Counted from the stretch's first letter, positions 1-10,121 are shown. The stretch: DNA of 64,000 bases from an uncultured Rhodospirillales bacterium (GCA_945957125.1 CAMFJT010000001.1:20940-84939); one strand, 5' to 3'. The notes: generated by a model from the letters alone, not told the origin. Made by a program: numbers and translations.

Positions 1-36
1 TGACCTCTTGGAGAGCGTTAGGGGATATGCAGGGCG

Positions 37-495
37 TTACGGCGTGGCGACGACGTTGCCCTTGTAGTCGACGGCGAGTTGCACGGTTTTGCCTTCCTGC
101 ATCGCACTGCCGCGCCAGATCCCATCCCCGTCCTTCTTGAGGTCGGCAACATTGGTCAGGCCATGGGCGATCGCCCGGTCCTTGGCCTGGCCCTCGGTGA
201 AGCTGTTGGCGCCCTTCAGCGGCGCGCCCTCGTCGTTCTTGCGCGCGGTGTAGACGTCGGACTTGCACGCCTCGACGAACGTCGCCTGATCGAGCTTGCC
301 GTCGGCCGTCAGCTTCCTGTCGTGGACGCGCATCGCGGCGGAATAGCGAGCGGCTTCTGCATCGGTAAGCACGCCATCCTTGTTGACGTCGGCCTTCGCC
401 CACATCGCCTGGCACTCGGCTTCCGTGGCCGCGTAAGCCGGTAGCGCGCCGCACGCGGCGATCACCGCTGCGATCAGAACTGTTTTCCTCACCAT
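37..495 (-). CDS. Secreted EF-hand domain protein
   Basis: Signal peptide-like N-terminus; EF-hand loop 'ADVNKDGVLTDAEA'; RBS-like GGGAGGA upstream. Confidence 0.75.
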   Translation of the reverse strand: MVRKTVLIAAVIAACGALPAYAATEAECQAMWAKADVNKDGVLTDAEAARYSAAMRVHDRKLTADGKLDQATFVEACKSDVYTARKNDEGAPLKGANSFTEGQAKDRAIAHGLTNVADLKKDGDGIWRGSAMQEGKTVQLAVDYKGNVVATP

Positions 496-507
496 ATTCC
501 TCCCAGT

Positions 508-557
508 TGAAGTAGCACCTGTTCAAAGCTCGTGAAGTAGCACCTGTTCAAAGCTCG
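508..557. repeat. Perfect 25-bp tandem duplication (tgaagtagcacctgttcaaagctcg x2)
   Basis: Direct reading: 508-532 and 533-557 are identical. Confidence 0.95.
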
Positions 558-796
558 ACGATGCAACGTCCGCGATGAAGGGCTGGTTGCCGTTGGGAGG
601 GCGTGGGACGACGGTTTCGCCGATCCGCGTCGGCGTGAAGACGGCGCAGGCGCCGCGCAGTGCTTGCGCGTGCGCGATCCGAGGGATCGAGCCGAATCCG
701 ATCTCGCGATGGGAACGGCGTGACGGCGCCTGTGGTTCGTTGCGCCGAATGCCGCGGGAAAGCAGGCGGCTTACGCGGCAGATTTCTCGCTCGCCG

Positions 797-1615
797 CTAG
801 TTCTCGAACTCCACGAACAGCGGCCAGTGATCGGATGCCGGGTTGCCGCGCTCGATCCAGGCCCGCCGTACCGTCGGCGCGAGGTCGGGGGTCACGAATA
901 CATGATCGATGCGTCCCTTGTTCGGGGCGCTCTCGCTGTCCGCATCGGAATTGCCGGCGGCGCGCCAGGCGTCGACCAGCCCGGCCGCGACGAAGCGCGG
1001 ATATTCCGGTCCGTCCGACCGGTGATTGAAATCGCCCGCCACGATCGCGCCGGCCGGCACGTCGAACGCCGGATCCTGGAAGAAGAACTTCTCGTCCGGC
1101 GTGCCGTCCCAGGTCGCGCCGGCCTGCGCCGCGCCATGGATGGCGGCGGTTAAGGCGTCGACCTGGGGCAGCCGCTGCGCGGTGCCGATGTAGCTCAGAT
1201 GCGTGCAATAGACGCGCAGCGGTCCCGACGGTACTGCGATGGCGGCCTCGATGAACCCACGCTGCAGGTCGTAGCCGCTCTCGATCCGGGTCTTGGGCAG
1301 CATGACGCCGCGCGACCACAGGATCGGCCAGCGCGAGACGATCGTATTGCCGAAGCCGCGGCGGCGATTGGTGATGCGACCCTCGGCATCGACGCTGCTG
1401 GCGTCGGCTTCCATCGGACCGTGGAAGCGATAGTAGCGATTGAGCCGCCGGGCGATCTCCGCCGCCTGGTCGACGTAGCCGTTCTGGGGCCAGCCGCGCA
1501 CCACCTCCTGCAGGCAGGCGATATCGGCGTCCGCCAGCGTGTCGGCGATCCGCGCCACGTCATGTCGGCCGTCGAGCCCGACGCCGTAGTGGATGTTGTA
1601 GGTGGAAAAGATCAT
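797..1615 (-). CDS. Endonuclease/exonuclease/phosphatase family protein
   Basis: 'STYNIHYGVG', 'CLQEV', 'GDFNHRSDGPEY', 'IDHVFV..SDHWPLFVE' motifs of the EEP fold. Confidence 0.85.
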   Translation of the reverse strand: MIFSTYNIHYGVGLDGRHDVARIADTLADADIACLQEVVRGWPQNGYVDQAAEIARRLNRYYRFHGPMEADASSVDAEGRITNRRRGFGNTIVSRWPILWSRGVMLPKTRIESGYDLQRGFIEAAIAVPSGPLRVYCTHLSYIGTAQRLPQVDALTAAIHGAAQAGATWDGTPDEKFFFQDPAFDVPAGAIVAGDFNHRSDGPEYPRFVAAGLVDAWRAAGNSDADSESAPNKGRIDHVFVTPDLAPTVRRAWIERGNPASDHWPLFVEFEN

Positions 1616-1678
1616 CCGGGGTCCAGGCCTGTCGTGGTGTGTCGCCGGATATTCGACCGATCCGGCAGGCGGCGGGCG

Positions 1679-3406
1679 TCATGGTTGCTTGTCGATCGTT
1701 GCCGTTTCACGACTGAGCAGTGTCCAGCTCGGCGTTTCCCGGCGATCCGGATAGTGATCGGCCAGGTAAGTGGAATAGGCGGAAGAGGCGCGCATCGTCC
1801 AGGCCGGGTCGGTCGAGAATTTCGGGATGAGAACGTAGGAGGCATCGGCGAACAGCGTTGCCGCCGGTCGGATCGGCCTGTCCGTTCCGGACCAGAGATT
1901 GTTGCCGCGCGGCGGCCTGATGCCGAGCATGAACGGAAGCGGATTGACCTGATCGAGAACGACGATGCTGCCCGCCGGGTATTGCCTGTCGCGCAGCAGG
2001 TCGGCCGCTTCCAGCAATGTTCCGACATACTCGAAGGCCGACAGCTCGAGATGGGGGCCTGCCTTCCGCGCCCTGCTGAGCAGTCGCGGATCCGGCGGAC
2101 CGCGTGAGATCGCGTCGAGGAGTCCGGCCTCCTCCGTCGGAACGGCCAGCCCCCGCAACTGCGTCCGGTCGACCACCGTCAATCCCTGACTGCTTCGGGC
2201 GCTGGCGCAGTAAAGCACGAGGCTTGCCAGCGATGTCGCGACGGCAAAGAGTGGGAAGACAAGAATGCTCGCCATCAGCGGAAGCCGGGGATCCGGCCGC
2301 GCGCGCACCGGTTGCGATCGAAGATGGTCGTAGATCACGAAAGCCACCACGACGCCGAGCGCCAGGCCGTCCGGCTCGGCATTCTGGGAGAGCACGACGA
2401 GTCCGACCCCGACGATGAAGAGGATCGTGGCCGGCAAGCGCAAGGGGGCCTCGCCGCGATACCAGAGCAGCGCTGCAACGACGAGCGCCGCGATGTACGG
2501 GGCGTGCTGCATGGCTCCCGGCAGGAACGTCCAAAGGGCAATCCTCGGGGTGCGGACGCCGCCTGCCGCGATCGCATTCCAGAGGTCGGCGAGATAGGCA
2601 TGGTTCCAGGGCGCCAGTGCACCGGCGACGATCAGCGCGCCGACCGCCAGCCACGCGCGCCACAGCCGGCGGACGTGAGTGCAGACCAGGAGGCCAAGCG
2701 CGAGGGCGGCCAGGCCCGCCAGGAAGTAAGTCACCTTCAGGTAGAACATCGCCACGATCAGCGCGGCCGAAACTGCGACGTCGAGCCCGTCGCCGGCGCG
2801 GCCATTGCGCGGTGGCACGAACAGGATGAGCGTCAGTACGGCGAGCGCGCTCCAGCCGTAGCGATTGTACGACATGGCGAAGGAGAAGGCGCTCAGGTTG
2901 TCGCCGACCGTCGCCGGCATCAGGGCGAGAAGCACGGTGAACGTGACGAACACGGCGGCAGGCGCCAGCGGCAGCCGGCGCCAGGCGGCCCAGCACGCCA
3001 CGACGAACAGCAGCGCCGCCACGGCCGCCACGCTCGCGAGAAAGGCATATGGCGTCACGCCGAACAGAGCGAACCCGGCAAGGGGCAGAAGGAAGTTCAG
3101 GGCAGCGAGAGGTTCGTGGAAGTCGACATGGGCGATGTCCCCGTAATGCAGATGCCAGGCGCCCGAGAAGATGAAAAGCAGATCCCACGTCATTGCCCTC
3201 GACATGAGCCGACCGGGCGAAAGCAGCAGCCACATGCCCGCCGCCGCCGGCAAACCGGCAAGCACGACGAGCATGCCGGGCTGCGCGTCTGCGACGAGGA
3301 GAGACCGAACCAGCCCCGCGCCCCGGCCTTCACCGGGCAACTGCGGCGGATGGGTGGCGGAGGCGACCCGCGGCGGGCCCCAAAAGAGGCCTATGAGCCC
3401 GGGCAA
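1679..3406 (-). CDS. Multi-pass membrane protein, hypothetical (possible GT-C/PMT-like); true start may be downstream
   Basis: Long ORF with many hydrophobic segments and a C-terminal soluble domain. Confidence 0.6.
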   Translation of the reverse strand: MPGLIGLFWGPPRVASATHPPQLPGEGRGAGLVRSLLVADAQPGMLVVLAGLPAAAGMWLLLSPGRLMSRAMTWDLLFIFSGAWHLHYGDIAHVDFHEPLAALNFLLPLAGFALFGVTPYAFLASVAAVAALLFVVACWAAWRRLPLAPAAVFVTFTVLLALMPATVGDNLSAFSFAMSYNRYGWSALAVLTLILFVPPRNGRAGDGLDVAVSAALIVAMFYLKVTYFLAGLAALALGLLVCTHVRRLWRAWLAVGALIVAGALAPWNHAYLADLWNAIAAGGVRTPRIALWTFLPGAMQHAPYIAALVVAALLWYRGEAPLRLPATILFIVGVGLVVLSQNAEPDGLALGVVVAFVIYDHLRSQPVRARPDPRLPLMASILVFPLFAVATSLASLVLYCASARSSQGLTVVDRTQLRGLAVPTEEAGLLDAISRGPPDPRLLSRARKAGPHLELSAFEYVGTLLEAADLLRDRQYPAGSIVVLDQVNPLPFMLGIRPPRGNNLWSGTDRPIRPAATLFADASYVLIPKFSTDPAWTMRASSAYSTYLADHYPDRRETPSWTLLSRETATIDKQP

Positions 3407-3519
3407 GCCGTCGACCGCTCCCGGAACGCGATCTCGGCGCGCCCCCTTTCATCGGTCATCGTCAGAGTCCACCCATCCGCGACGCGGGCGCGCATGCCAA
3501 TGCCGTTTGCTTCGTGTTC

Positions 3520-4806
3520 CTATTTGCCGTTCGTCATTTCCGCGAGACCGGATCCTGCCGGCGCGCTTCGATGCCGCCCGCCGCCGAACCGCAACATCAA
3601 CCGCGCGAGCGGCATCGAGATTGCGGTGCTCACCACGGCCATCAGGACCAGCGCCGCGAACACGTTCGTGGAGATGATATGGGCATCGAGAAGGATCGTC
3701 AGGACGACGATCTCCATCAGCCCCTTGGTCTGCAGCAGGGCGCCGAGGCCGAGGGCCAGCGGCCATCGTTCGCCGACGAGCCGGGCGGCGATCGCCGTGC
3801 CGCCGGTTATGCCCACGAGGGAAGCGAGCGTCGCCACGCCGAACACCTCGACAAAAGACGAGGAGGTCGGGTCGATGAACGTGCGCAGTCCGGTGATGGT
3901 GAAGAAGAACGGCATGAGCAATGCCAAAGTCGGGGCCTGGAGCCGATCCAGGATCGGCTTGCGCAGATGCTCGGGCATGATCGCGCCGGCGACGAAGGCG
4001 CCCAGGATGCTGCTCAGCCCCATTGCCTCCACGGAAAGAGACGAGGCGATCGTGAAGACCACGACCAGCACCAGGGCGCGCTCCCTGACCTCTCCGTCGA
4101 GCAGGCGCGCCGTGACCATCCTGGCCAGGTGCGGCCGAACGATCCTGATCATCGCGAACAGGTAGATCGGGATCAGAAGCAGGCGGGCGAAAGTGCCGAA
4201 CTCCGTCGTGGCCTGGGCGGCCACCGTCGTGAGCAGGAGAGCCAGCAGCACGTAGAGCGTCACGTCCTTGATGCCGGCGATGGCCAGAGCAAGATCGCCG
4301 AGGCGGCTGCCGAGGAGGTTCATCTCGCGCAGGATCTCGCCCAGCACGGGGAGCGCGGTGACCGCCGCGCAGATGCCGATCGCCACGGCGAACGGAACGG
4401 GGCCGACGCCCATGACGAGCTCCTCGGGATGCCGGGCGAGGATCCACAAGCCGCCGAGGAAACCCAGGCCGATCGGCACGAGGATGTTCACCACGGCCAC
4501 CACCGACGTGATCCGCCCGCTGTGCCGAAGAACCCCGACGTCGAAATGCAGCCCCGTGATGAGGCCGAAAATGATCACCGCGACCGACCCGATGCCGGTC
4601 AGGGGCGCCAACGCCGCCGGGTTGAAGAACATGTGGTAGAGATCCGGAGCAACCCTACCGAACAGAGACGGGCCGAGAACGATGCCGACCACGATCTGGA
4701 TCACGACGAGGGGCAGATAGCCCTTCAGTCCCGAACAGCGCAGCGCCGCCACGGGGAGCGCCACGAGAACGAGCGCCTGGACGAGGAATATCAAAGTAGG
4801 GGTCAT
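3520..4806 (-). CDS. Cation:proton antiporter (CPA2-like)
   Basis: About 12 TM segments; 'GLSSILGAFVAGAIMPE' typical of Na+/H+ exchangers. Confidence 0.8.
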   Translation of the reverse strand: MTPTLIFLVQALVLVALPVAALRCSGLKGYLPLVVIQIVVGIVLGPSLFGRVAPDLYHMFFNPAALAPLTGIGSVAVIIFGLITGLHFDVGVLRHSGRITSVVAVVNILVPIGLGFLGGLWILARHPEELVMGVGPVPFAVAIGICAAVTALPVLGEILREMNLLGSRLGDLALAIAGIKDVTLYVLLALLLTTVAAQATTEFGTFARLLLIPIYLFAMIRIVRPHLARMVTARLLDGEVRERALVLVVVFTIASSLSVEAMGLSSILGAFVAGAIMPEHLRKPILDRLQAPTLALLMPFFFTITGLRTFIDPTSSSFVEVFGVATLASLVGITGGTAIAARLVGERWPLALGLGALLQTKGLMEIVVLTILLDAHIISTNVFAALVLMAVVSTAISMPLARLMLRFGGGRHRSAPAGSGLAEMTNGK

Positions 4807-5076
4807 GAGCCTTTACCGCCAATGGAGCGGAGGAAGAATAGGTTAGCTCGAAGCACGAAATATGCCGCACCGACCGTACGGTGGTGCACGAACGAAAAGA
4901 GCATTCCGCAGAGGCGCCGATTGACCGATCAAATGGCCCGCGGCACCTTACATTATCCTTACCCTGTCGTGGCCGATCCATGGCCGCGAGGCACGGCATT
5001 AAAACATCTTTGGTCCCGATCATATTGCTATATTCTAGAGTGCTTTAATTTTGCGACTTGACAAGAGGTTGCCGAC

Positions 5077-5631
5077 ATGAGGGTGATCGAGACTGAACTT
5101 TCTGACGTAAAAGTGATCTCACCCAACCGAATTGGCGACGATAGGGGTTGGTTCGAAGAAATATATCGCCGAGATATTCTTGCCGACGCGGGTATTGGGG
5201 ATGTTTTCATACAGGATAATATGTCCTTTTCGATTTCCCGCGGCACCGTCCGCGGGTTGCATTTTCAGATACCGCCGTCGGCGCAAGCCAAGCTGGTTCG
5301 CGTTCTCGTCGGCAGCGTGCTGGACGTCGCGGTCGATTTGCGATCGTCGTCGCCGACTTACGGCAGGCACGTCGCTGTCGAAATCGACGCGAAACTTGGA
5401 CGACTGGTCTATATTCCATCGGGCTTCGCCCATGGTTTCTGCACCCTCGAGCCCGACACCCTGGTTTGCTACAAGGTCAGCGCGCTCTATGATGCAAAGT
5501 GCGATCGCAGCCTGGCCTGGAACGATCCTGCCCTCGGCATCGACTGGCCCGTCGGTCCCGGCGAGGCGATCCTGTCCGCCAAGGACCGAGCAGCCCCGGC
5601 GCTGGCCGGGATCGGCCGGGCGTTCGGCTAG
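5077..5631 (+). CDS. rfbC: dTDP-4-dehydrorhamnose 3,5-epimerase
   Basis: 'FIQDNMSFSISRGTVRGLHFQ', 'YIPSGFAHGFCTL' signatures. Confidence 0.93.
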   Translation: MRVIETELSDVKVISPNRIGDDRGWFEEIYRRDILADAGIGDVFIQDNMSFSISRGTVRGLHFQIPPSAQAKLVRVLVGSVLDVAVDLRSSSPTYGRHVAVEIDAKLGRLVYIPSGFAHGFCTLEPDTLVCYKVSALYDAKCDRSLAWNDPALGIDWPVGPGEAILSAKDRAAPALAGIGRAFG

Positions 5632-5649
5632 GATGCCCTCGGTGGATCG

Positions 5650-6579
5650 ATGCGGAATGGGCCGGTGACGGGCCGCGCGGCTGTCCTGATCCTGGGAGCG
5701 ACGGGCCAGGTCGGCATGGAGCTGACGCGGCTGGCGTGGCCGGCACAGCTCGATATCCACGCGCCAGGGCGGGCCGAGCTCGATCTTGCGGACGAGGCGG
5801 CCGTCGATCGGATCGTCGCGTCCCGTCCCTGGGCCTGCGTCATCAACACGGCGGCCTACACGGCCGTCGACAATGCCGAGACGGATGTCGGCACCGCCTG
5901 GCGCATCAACGCGCTCGCGCCGGCCGTGCTGGCCGCGTCGACCGGCAGATCGCAGACGCCGATCATCCACGTATCGACGGACTACGTCTTCGACGGCCGG
6001 TCTGAAACGCCCTATCGGCCCGACGACGCGATGCGGCCGCGCAGCGTCTATGGCGCGAGCAAGGCGGCGGGCGAATATGCGGTCTGCACCGCCAATCCGC
6101 GCCACGTCATCGTGCGCACGGCGTGGGTGTTCAGTCCCCATCGCTCGAATTTCGTCAAGACGATGCTGCGTCTGGCCGCCGAGCGCGACGTGCTGCGCGT
6201 GGTCGACGATCAGACCGGGTGTCCGACGTCCGCCGCCGACCTCGCGGCCGCATTGATGGCCATCTGCCGGCGTCTGATCGACGATCCGAGCGGCCCCTGG
6301 GGCACCTATCACTTCGCCAACGACGGTGAAACGACGTGGTGCGGCCTGGCCCGCGCGATCATGGCGGGGGCGCGAAGGCGGGGCGTCCGCGACGTGCCGG
6401 TCGAGGCCATCGCGACGGCGGATTTCGTCACCAAGGCGGTCAGGCCGGCGAATTCGGCCCTGGCGACGGATGCCTTGACGCGCGACTACGCCATTCGGCC
6501 CCGTCCCTGGCAGCACGCGCTCGAGGATGTCCTCGACGTGCTGCTGTGTTCTCCAAAGATCTGCGGTGAGGCGAAATGA
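5650..6579 (+). CDS. rfbD: dTDP-4-dehydrorhamnose reductase
   Basis: 'LGATGQVGMEL', 'STDYVFDG', 'YGASKAAGE'. Confidence 0.93.
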   Translation: MRNGPVTGRAAVLILGATGQVGMELTRLAWPAQLDIHAPGRAELDLADEAAVDRIVASRPWACVINTAAYTAVDNAETDVGTAWRINALAPAVLAASTGRSQTPIIHVSTDYVFDGRSETPYRPDDAMRPRSVYGASKAAGEYAVCTANPRHVIVRTAWVFSPHRSNFVKTMLRLAAERDVLRVVDDQTGCPTSAADLAAALMAICRRLIDDPSGPWGTYHFANDGETTWCGLARAIMAGARRRGVRDVPVEAIATADFVTKAVRPANSALATDALTRDYAIRPRPWQHALEDVLDVLLCSPKICGEAK

Positions 6580-7445
6580 AGGGCATCGTCCTGGCGGGAG
6601 GGTCGGGCACGCGCCTGCACCCGGCGACGCTGGCCATCAACAAGCAGTTGCTGCCGATCTACGACAAGCCGATGATCTATTATCCGATATCGACGCTGAT
6701 GCTTGCCGATATCCGGGATATCCTCATCATCTCCTCGCCCGAGCATATCGACAACTACCGCTTCCTGCTCGGAACCGGCGAGCAGTTCGGCGTGACCTTC
6801 AGCTATACGATCCAGCCCAAGCCGCAAGGCTTGGCGCAGGCTTTCCTGTTGGGCAGGGAATTCATCGGCGGGGATCCCGTCGCCCTCATCCTGGGAGACA
6901 ACCTCTTCTTCGGTGCCGGGCTGCAGGATCTCCTGACGCGTGCGCGGCGGCGCGAGAGCGGTGCGACGGTGGTCGCCTATCACGTCGACCGGCCCGAGCA
7001 GTACGGCGTGATCACGATCGACGAGCACGGCCGGCCGATGCGCATCGTCGAGAAGCCGGCGGCGCCCGAATCGCGCTGGGCGGTCACCGGCCTGTATTTC
7101 TACGACAATCGGGTCGTCGACATCGCGAGCCGCGTGAAGCCCTCGGCGCGGGGAGAGCTCGAGATCACCGACGTGAACAATGCCTACCTGGAGAGCGGCG
7201 AGCTGAATGTCGAGTTGATGTCGCGCGGCTTCGCGTGGCTCGATACGGGTACGCACGACGATCTCCTGGATGCCGCGGAGTTCGTGCGCGTGATCCAGCG
7301 GCGCCAGGGCGTCCAGATCGCCTGCCTCGAGGAGATCGCCTACCAGAAGGGCTATATCGATCGCGAGAGCCTGGCCGCCCGCGGCCGCGCTTTCGCGAAG
7401 ACCGCCTATGGGCAGCATCTGCTGTCGCTGCTGACGCAGAGCTGA
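6576..7445 (+). CDS. rfbA: Glucose-1-phosphate thymidylyltransferase
   Basis: 'MKGIVLAGGSGTRLHPATLAINKQLLPIYDKPMIYYP', overlaps rfbD stop. Confidence 0.96.
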   Translation: MKGIVLAGGSGTRLHPATLAINKQLLPIYDKPMIYYPISTLMLADIRDILIISSPEHIDNYRFLLGTGEQFGVTFSYTIQPKPQGLAQAFLLGREFIGGDPVALILGDNLFFGAGLQDLLTRARRRESGATVVAYHVDRPEQYGVITIDEHGRPMRIVEKPAAPESRWAVTGLYFYDNRVVDIASRVKPSARGELEITDVNNAYLESGELNVELMSRGFAWLDTGTHDDLLDAAEFVRVIQRRQGVQIACLEEIAYQKGYIDRESLAARGRAFAKTAYGQHLLSLLTQS

Positions 7446-7448
7446 CCG

Positions 7449-8993
7449 TTACGTCGCGGGGGCGGCGGCGGCCGGAAGCGATCGGGTGTCGGCGGAGGCT
7501 TCCGGGATTTGCGTCATCCGCGGAAGATTGAGGGTGATCCCGGCATAGATCCAGAGCAGGAACAGCGTCGAATGCTCCTGGAACGGATCCATCAGGCCGC
7601 TCACCGCGACGCTGACGAAGGCAAGGAAGAGCGCCGAGGCGATCCACCTTATCTCGGGGTCCGGAGAGCCGCGCGACTGCCGCCACGCCAGGAGCGCGAT
7701 CCGCACGAAGAAGCCGAAGAACACCAGCGCGCCCGGAATGCCGATCTCCGACGTGAGGGCGAGGTACATGTTGTGGGTCGGTTCCAGGTAGAACTGGGTG
7801 TTCGAATCGCGCTTGTCGTAGGTGATGTTGACGTATCGCGGCTTCTCGGCCGTGCCGTTGTTCAGCCCCACCCCGAGGATCGGATTGTCGAGGATCATCC
7901 GCAGCGCCGCCTCGTATTGATAGAAGCGTACCGAGGCCGAATCGCTGCGAACCGTGAACTGATCGTAGATCTTGGGGCTGATGGCGGCCAGCCCGGCGAA
8001 GCCCGCCATGAGGATCAGCACGATCTCGGCGCGCTTGAGCATGCGGTCCCGGACCATGATCGCGAAGGCCAGCAGGCACTGGACGGCGACGAGGATGAAG
8101 TACACGCGGGTGAAGGTGAACAGCAGGCCGACCAGGCCGAAGCCGGTCAGGACGGCGAACAGCAGCGGCCTCGGATACATGACGTTTCGCGCGGAGAGCA
8201 GCAGGGCGAACGGAATGACCATCATGCACAGCCGCGTCGTCGACCCCGGCGAGGCCAGCGTGCCGTATCCCCGCACCGCCGATCCTTCCGTGGTGCGATC
8301 CACCTCCAGGTACTTCTGCATGTCGGCCAGGTTCTGGGTGACCGCGCCCGGGGTCAGCGGCGAGATGTAGCCGGTGGTGAAGCGGACCAGGGTCATCCCT
8401 GCCTGGGTCACCAGGATCGCGACTCCCACCAGGATGAGCACGCGCACGGCATCCTTGGTGTCCAGGCAGTTCACGGCAAAGAGAAAGGCGATGACGTACT
8501 TGACCTCCTGCGAAAGCTGGACGAAGCCCAGATAGGGCGAGCTCGCGCCGACGGTCGAGAGCAGCGCGATGCCGAGATAGGCGAGGGGCAGCCAGAAGAT
8601 CGACGGGATGCGCAGGGCCTTCTTGTGGAACAGCAGGTCGTTCATCCAGATCGCGAGGAGGACGAGCAGCAGCAGGTCGGACAGGGTGACCTGGAAGGTG
8701 AAAGCCCAGATGGTGTAGTTGATCTTCAGCGCGTCGACGACCGCGAGACCGTCGTTCAGGTTCTTGGCGATCTCGAACTGCGTCGACAGCAGGAAAAGGG
8801 CAAACCAGTAGAGCCGGAAGTTCTTGATGACGAAGGCCGGCAGGACCAAGAGCAGCGCGAGCGGCAGCGCCGCCACGTAGGCCGGCTTCGTCACGTACAG
8901 GCCGAACGCGACCACCGTGCCGATCCCCGCGCCCGCGCACAGCAGGAACAGGGAATTGCGCAACAGCAGCGCACGCGGGGCGGCCGTCATCAA
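7449..8993 (-). CDS. O-antigen ligase/polymerase (Wzy-like) membrane protein
   Basis: About 12 TM segments; 'ILGVGLNNG...PTHNMYLALTSEIGIPG' typical of Wzy_C/O-antigen ligase family. Confidence 0.85.
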   Translation of the reverse strand: MMTAAPRALLLRNSLFLLCAGAGIGTVVAFGLYVTKPAYVAALPLALLLVLPAFVIKNFRLYWFALFLLSTQFEIAKNLNDGLAVVDALKINYTIWAFTFQVTLSDLLLLVLLAIWMNDLLFHKKALRIPSIFWLPLAYLGIALLSTVGASSPYLGFVQLSQEVKYVIAFLFAVNCLDTKDAVRVLILVGVAILVTQAGMTLVRFTTGYISPLTPGAVTQNLADMQKYLEVDRTTEGSAVRGYGTLASPGSTTRLCMMVIPFALLLSARNVMYPRPLLFAVLTGFGLVGLLFTFTRVYFILVAVQCLLAFAIMVRDRMLKRAEIVLILMAGFAGLAAISPKIYDQFTVRSDSASVRFYQYEAALRMILDNPILGVGLNNGTAEKPRYVNITYDKRDSNTQFYLEPTHNMYLALTSEIGIPGALVFFGFFVRIALLAWRQSRGSPDPEIRWIASALFLAFVSVAVSGLMDPFQEHSTLFLLWIYAGITLNLPRMTQIPEASADTRSLPAAAAPAT

Positions 8994-9850
8994 CCGGAGA
9001 TCGCCCTGCCGTCGTTCACGACATGGATCGACCGATTGAGCACGATTCCGAGCATCCTGGTGGACCGCAGGTAGCCCAGCGCCTGGCGCACGTCGGCGAC
9101 GCGGGTTTCGCCTTCCTCGACCACGAGCAGGGAGCAGTCGACCAGCGGTGCGAACGCCACCGCGTCGTCGCTCGACAGGATCGACGGCAGGTCGAAGAGA
9201 ATGATCTCGTGCGGGTAGCGAAGCTTCAGCTCCTCGACGAACCGCGCCATTCGGGGCGAGGAAAGCAGCTCCGAGGACGAGGAGACCGGCGCACCGGCGG
9301 CAATGGCGGTCAGCCCCTCGACATCCGTCTCCATCTCGATCTCCGGGATCGGAACGTCGCGCAGGAGAAAATCCGCGACGCCCTTTCCTGGCGCGAAGCC
9401 CATGAGCTTGTGAAACGAGGGATTGACGAGGTCGAGTTCGACCAGCAGCACCTCGTGGCTCGACGTCCGCGCAATGCGGATCGCGAGGTTCACCGTGGTG
9501 AGAGTGTTGCCCGATCGTGGCGATGGGCTCGTGATCGCGACCGTCCTCCAGTCGTTCTCACGCAAGCGCTGCACGATCTGCGTGCGGATGAAGCTGTAGG
9601 CGGCCTCGCCGTCGCCCGGTCCCTTGGCCATTGCCGCGAGGGCGGCACGAGCGGGCTCGTCCTGGGCGGATGCCGCAGGCCGGCGCCGCGTCCGGACGCC
9701 CGCGGCGGTATCCGCCGGCGTGCCGTCCAGAAGCCGATCGACCGGATATCTTGCCGTCGGCGGCTCGGAAGACCGCCCGACCCCGTCATTCGGGGTATTC
9801 GACGCGCTTCTCGCGCCCGGGCGCCTCCGAAACCACATGCTCCAAGCCAT
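8990..9850 (-). CDS. CpsD/CapB-like tyrosine-kinase-family P-loop protein (degenerate Walker A)
   Basis: 'AITSPSPRSGNTLTTVNLA', 'LLVELDLVNPSFHKLMG', 'ILFDLPSILSSDDA' align with BY-kinase/ParA motifs; 4-nt overlap with the upstream coding end of the Wzy-like gene. Confidence 0.75.
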   Translation of the reverse strand: MAWSMWFRRRPGARSASNTPNDGVGRSSEPPTARYPVDRLLDGTPADTAAGVRTRRRPAASAQDEPARAALAAMAKGPGDGEAAYSFIRTQIVQRLRENDWRTVAITSPSPRSGNTLTTVNLAIRIARTSSHEVLLVELDLVNPSFHKLMGFAPGKGVADFLLRDVPIPEIEMETDVEGLTAIAAGAPVSSSSELLSSPRMARFVEELKLRYPHEIILFDLPSILSSDDAVAFAPLVDCSLLVVEEGETRVADVRQALGYLRSTRMLGIVLNRSIHVVNDGRAISG

Positions 9851-10121
9851 CCGTCTATTCGTCCATTACCGTCGCGAAAGAAGGCAATATCGCGTCGGCA
9901 AGTGCGGCAGCGATGCGCCGGGCAGGTCGAGGAGCTGCCCCTGTCGAAGAGCTGACATTTATGAAACTTTCCAGTATCGACATATTGTCCGTGTCTCCGG
10001 GACCGGCGTCAATGGATGGCGCAGGCAAAAGCGGGCCTGTAAAGTCCGATACGGACCCTTTCCGTCGCGTCCTGCCTTTCGGGAAGCAGGACCGCAACCG
10101 TGCACACAGGACGAAAACGCC

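Noticed and set aside
575-1153. 192-aa + strand ORF
   Set aside because: Arg-rich shadow ORF opposite the EEP-family nuclease; no recognisable motif.
2312-4165. 617-aa + strand ORF across the membrane protein and antiporter
   Set aside because: Charged low-complexity translation opposite two well-supported membrane protein genes.
5059-5074. TTGACA as a -35 element of rfbC
   Set aside because: Too close to the start codon for a -10 element and leader; more likely chance.
9624-10121. N-terminal extension of the GMC oxidoreductase ORF
   Set aside because: Overlaps the divergent kinase-like gene and its promoter; homology begins at GTG 10122.
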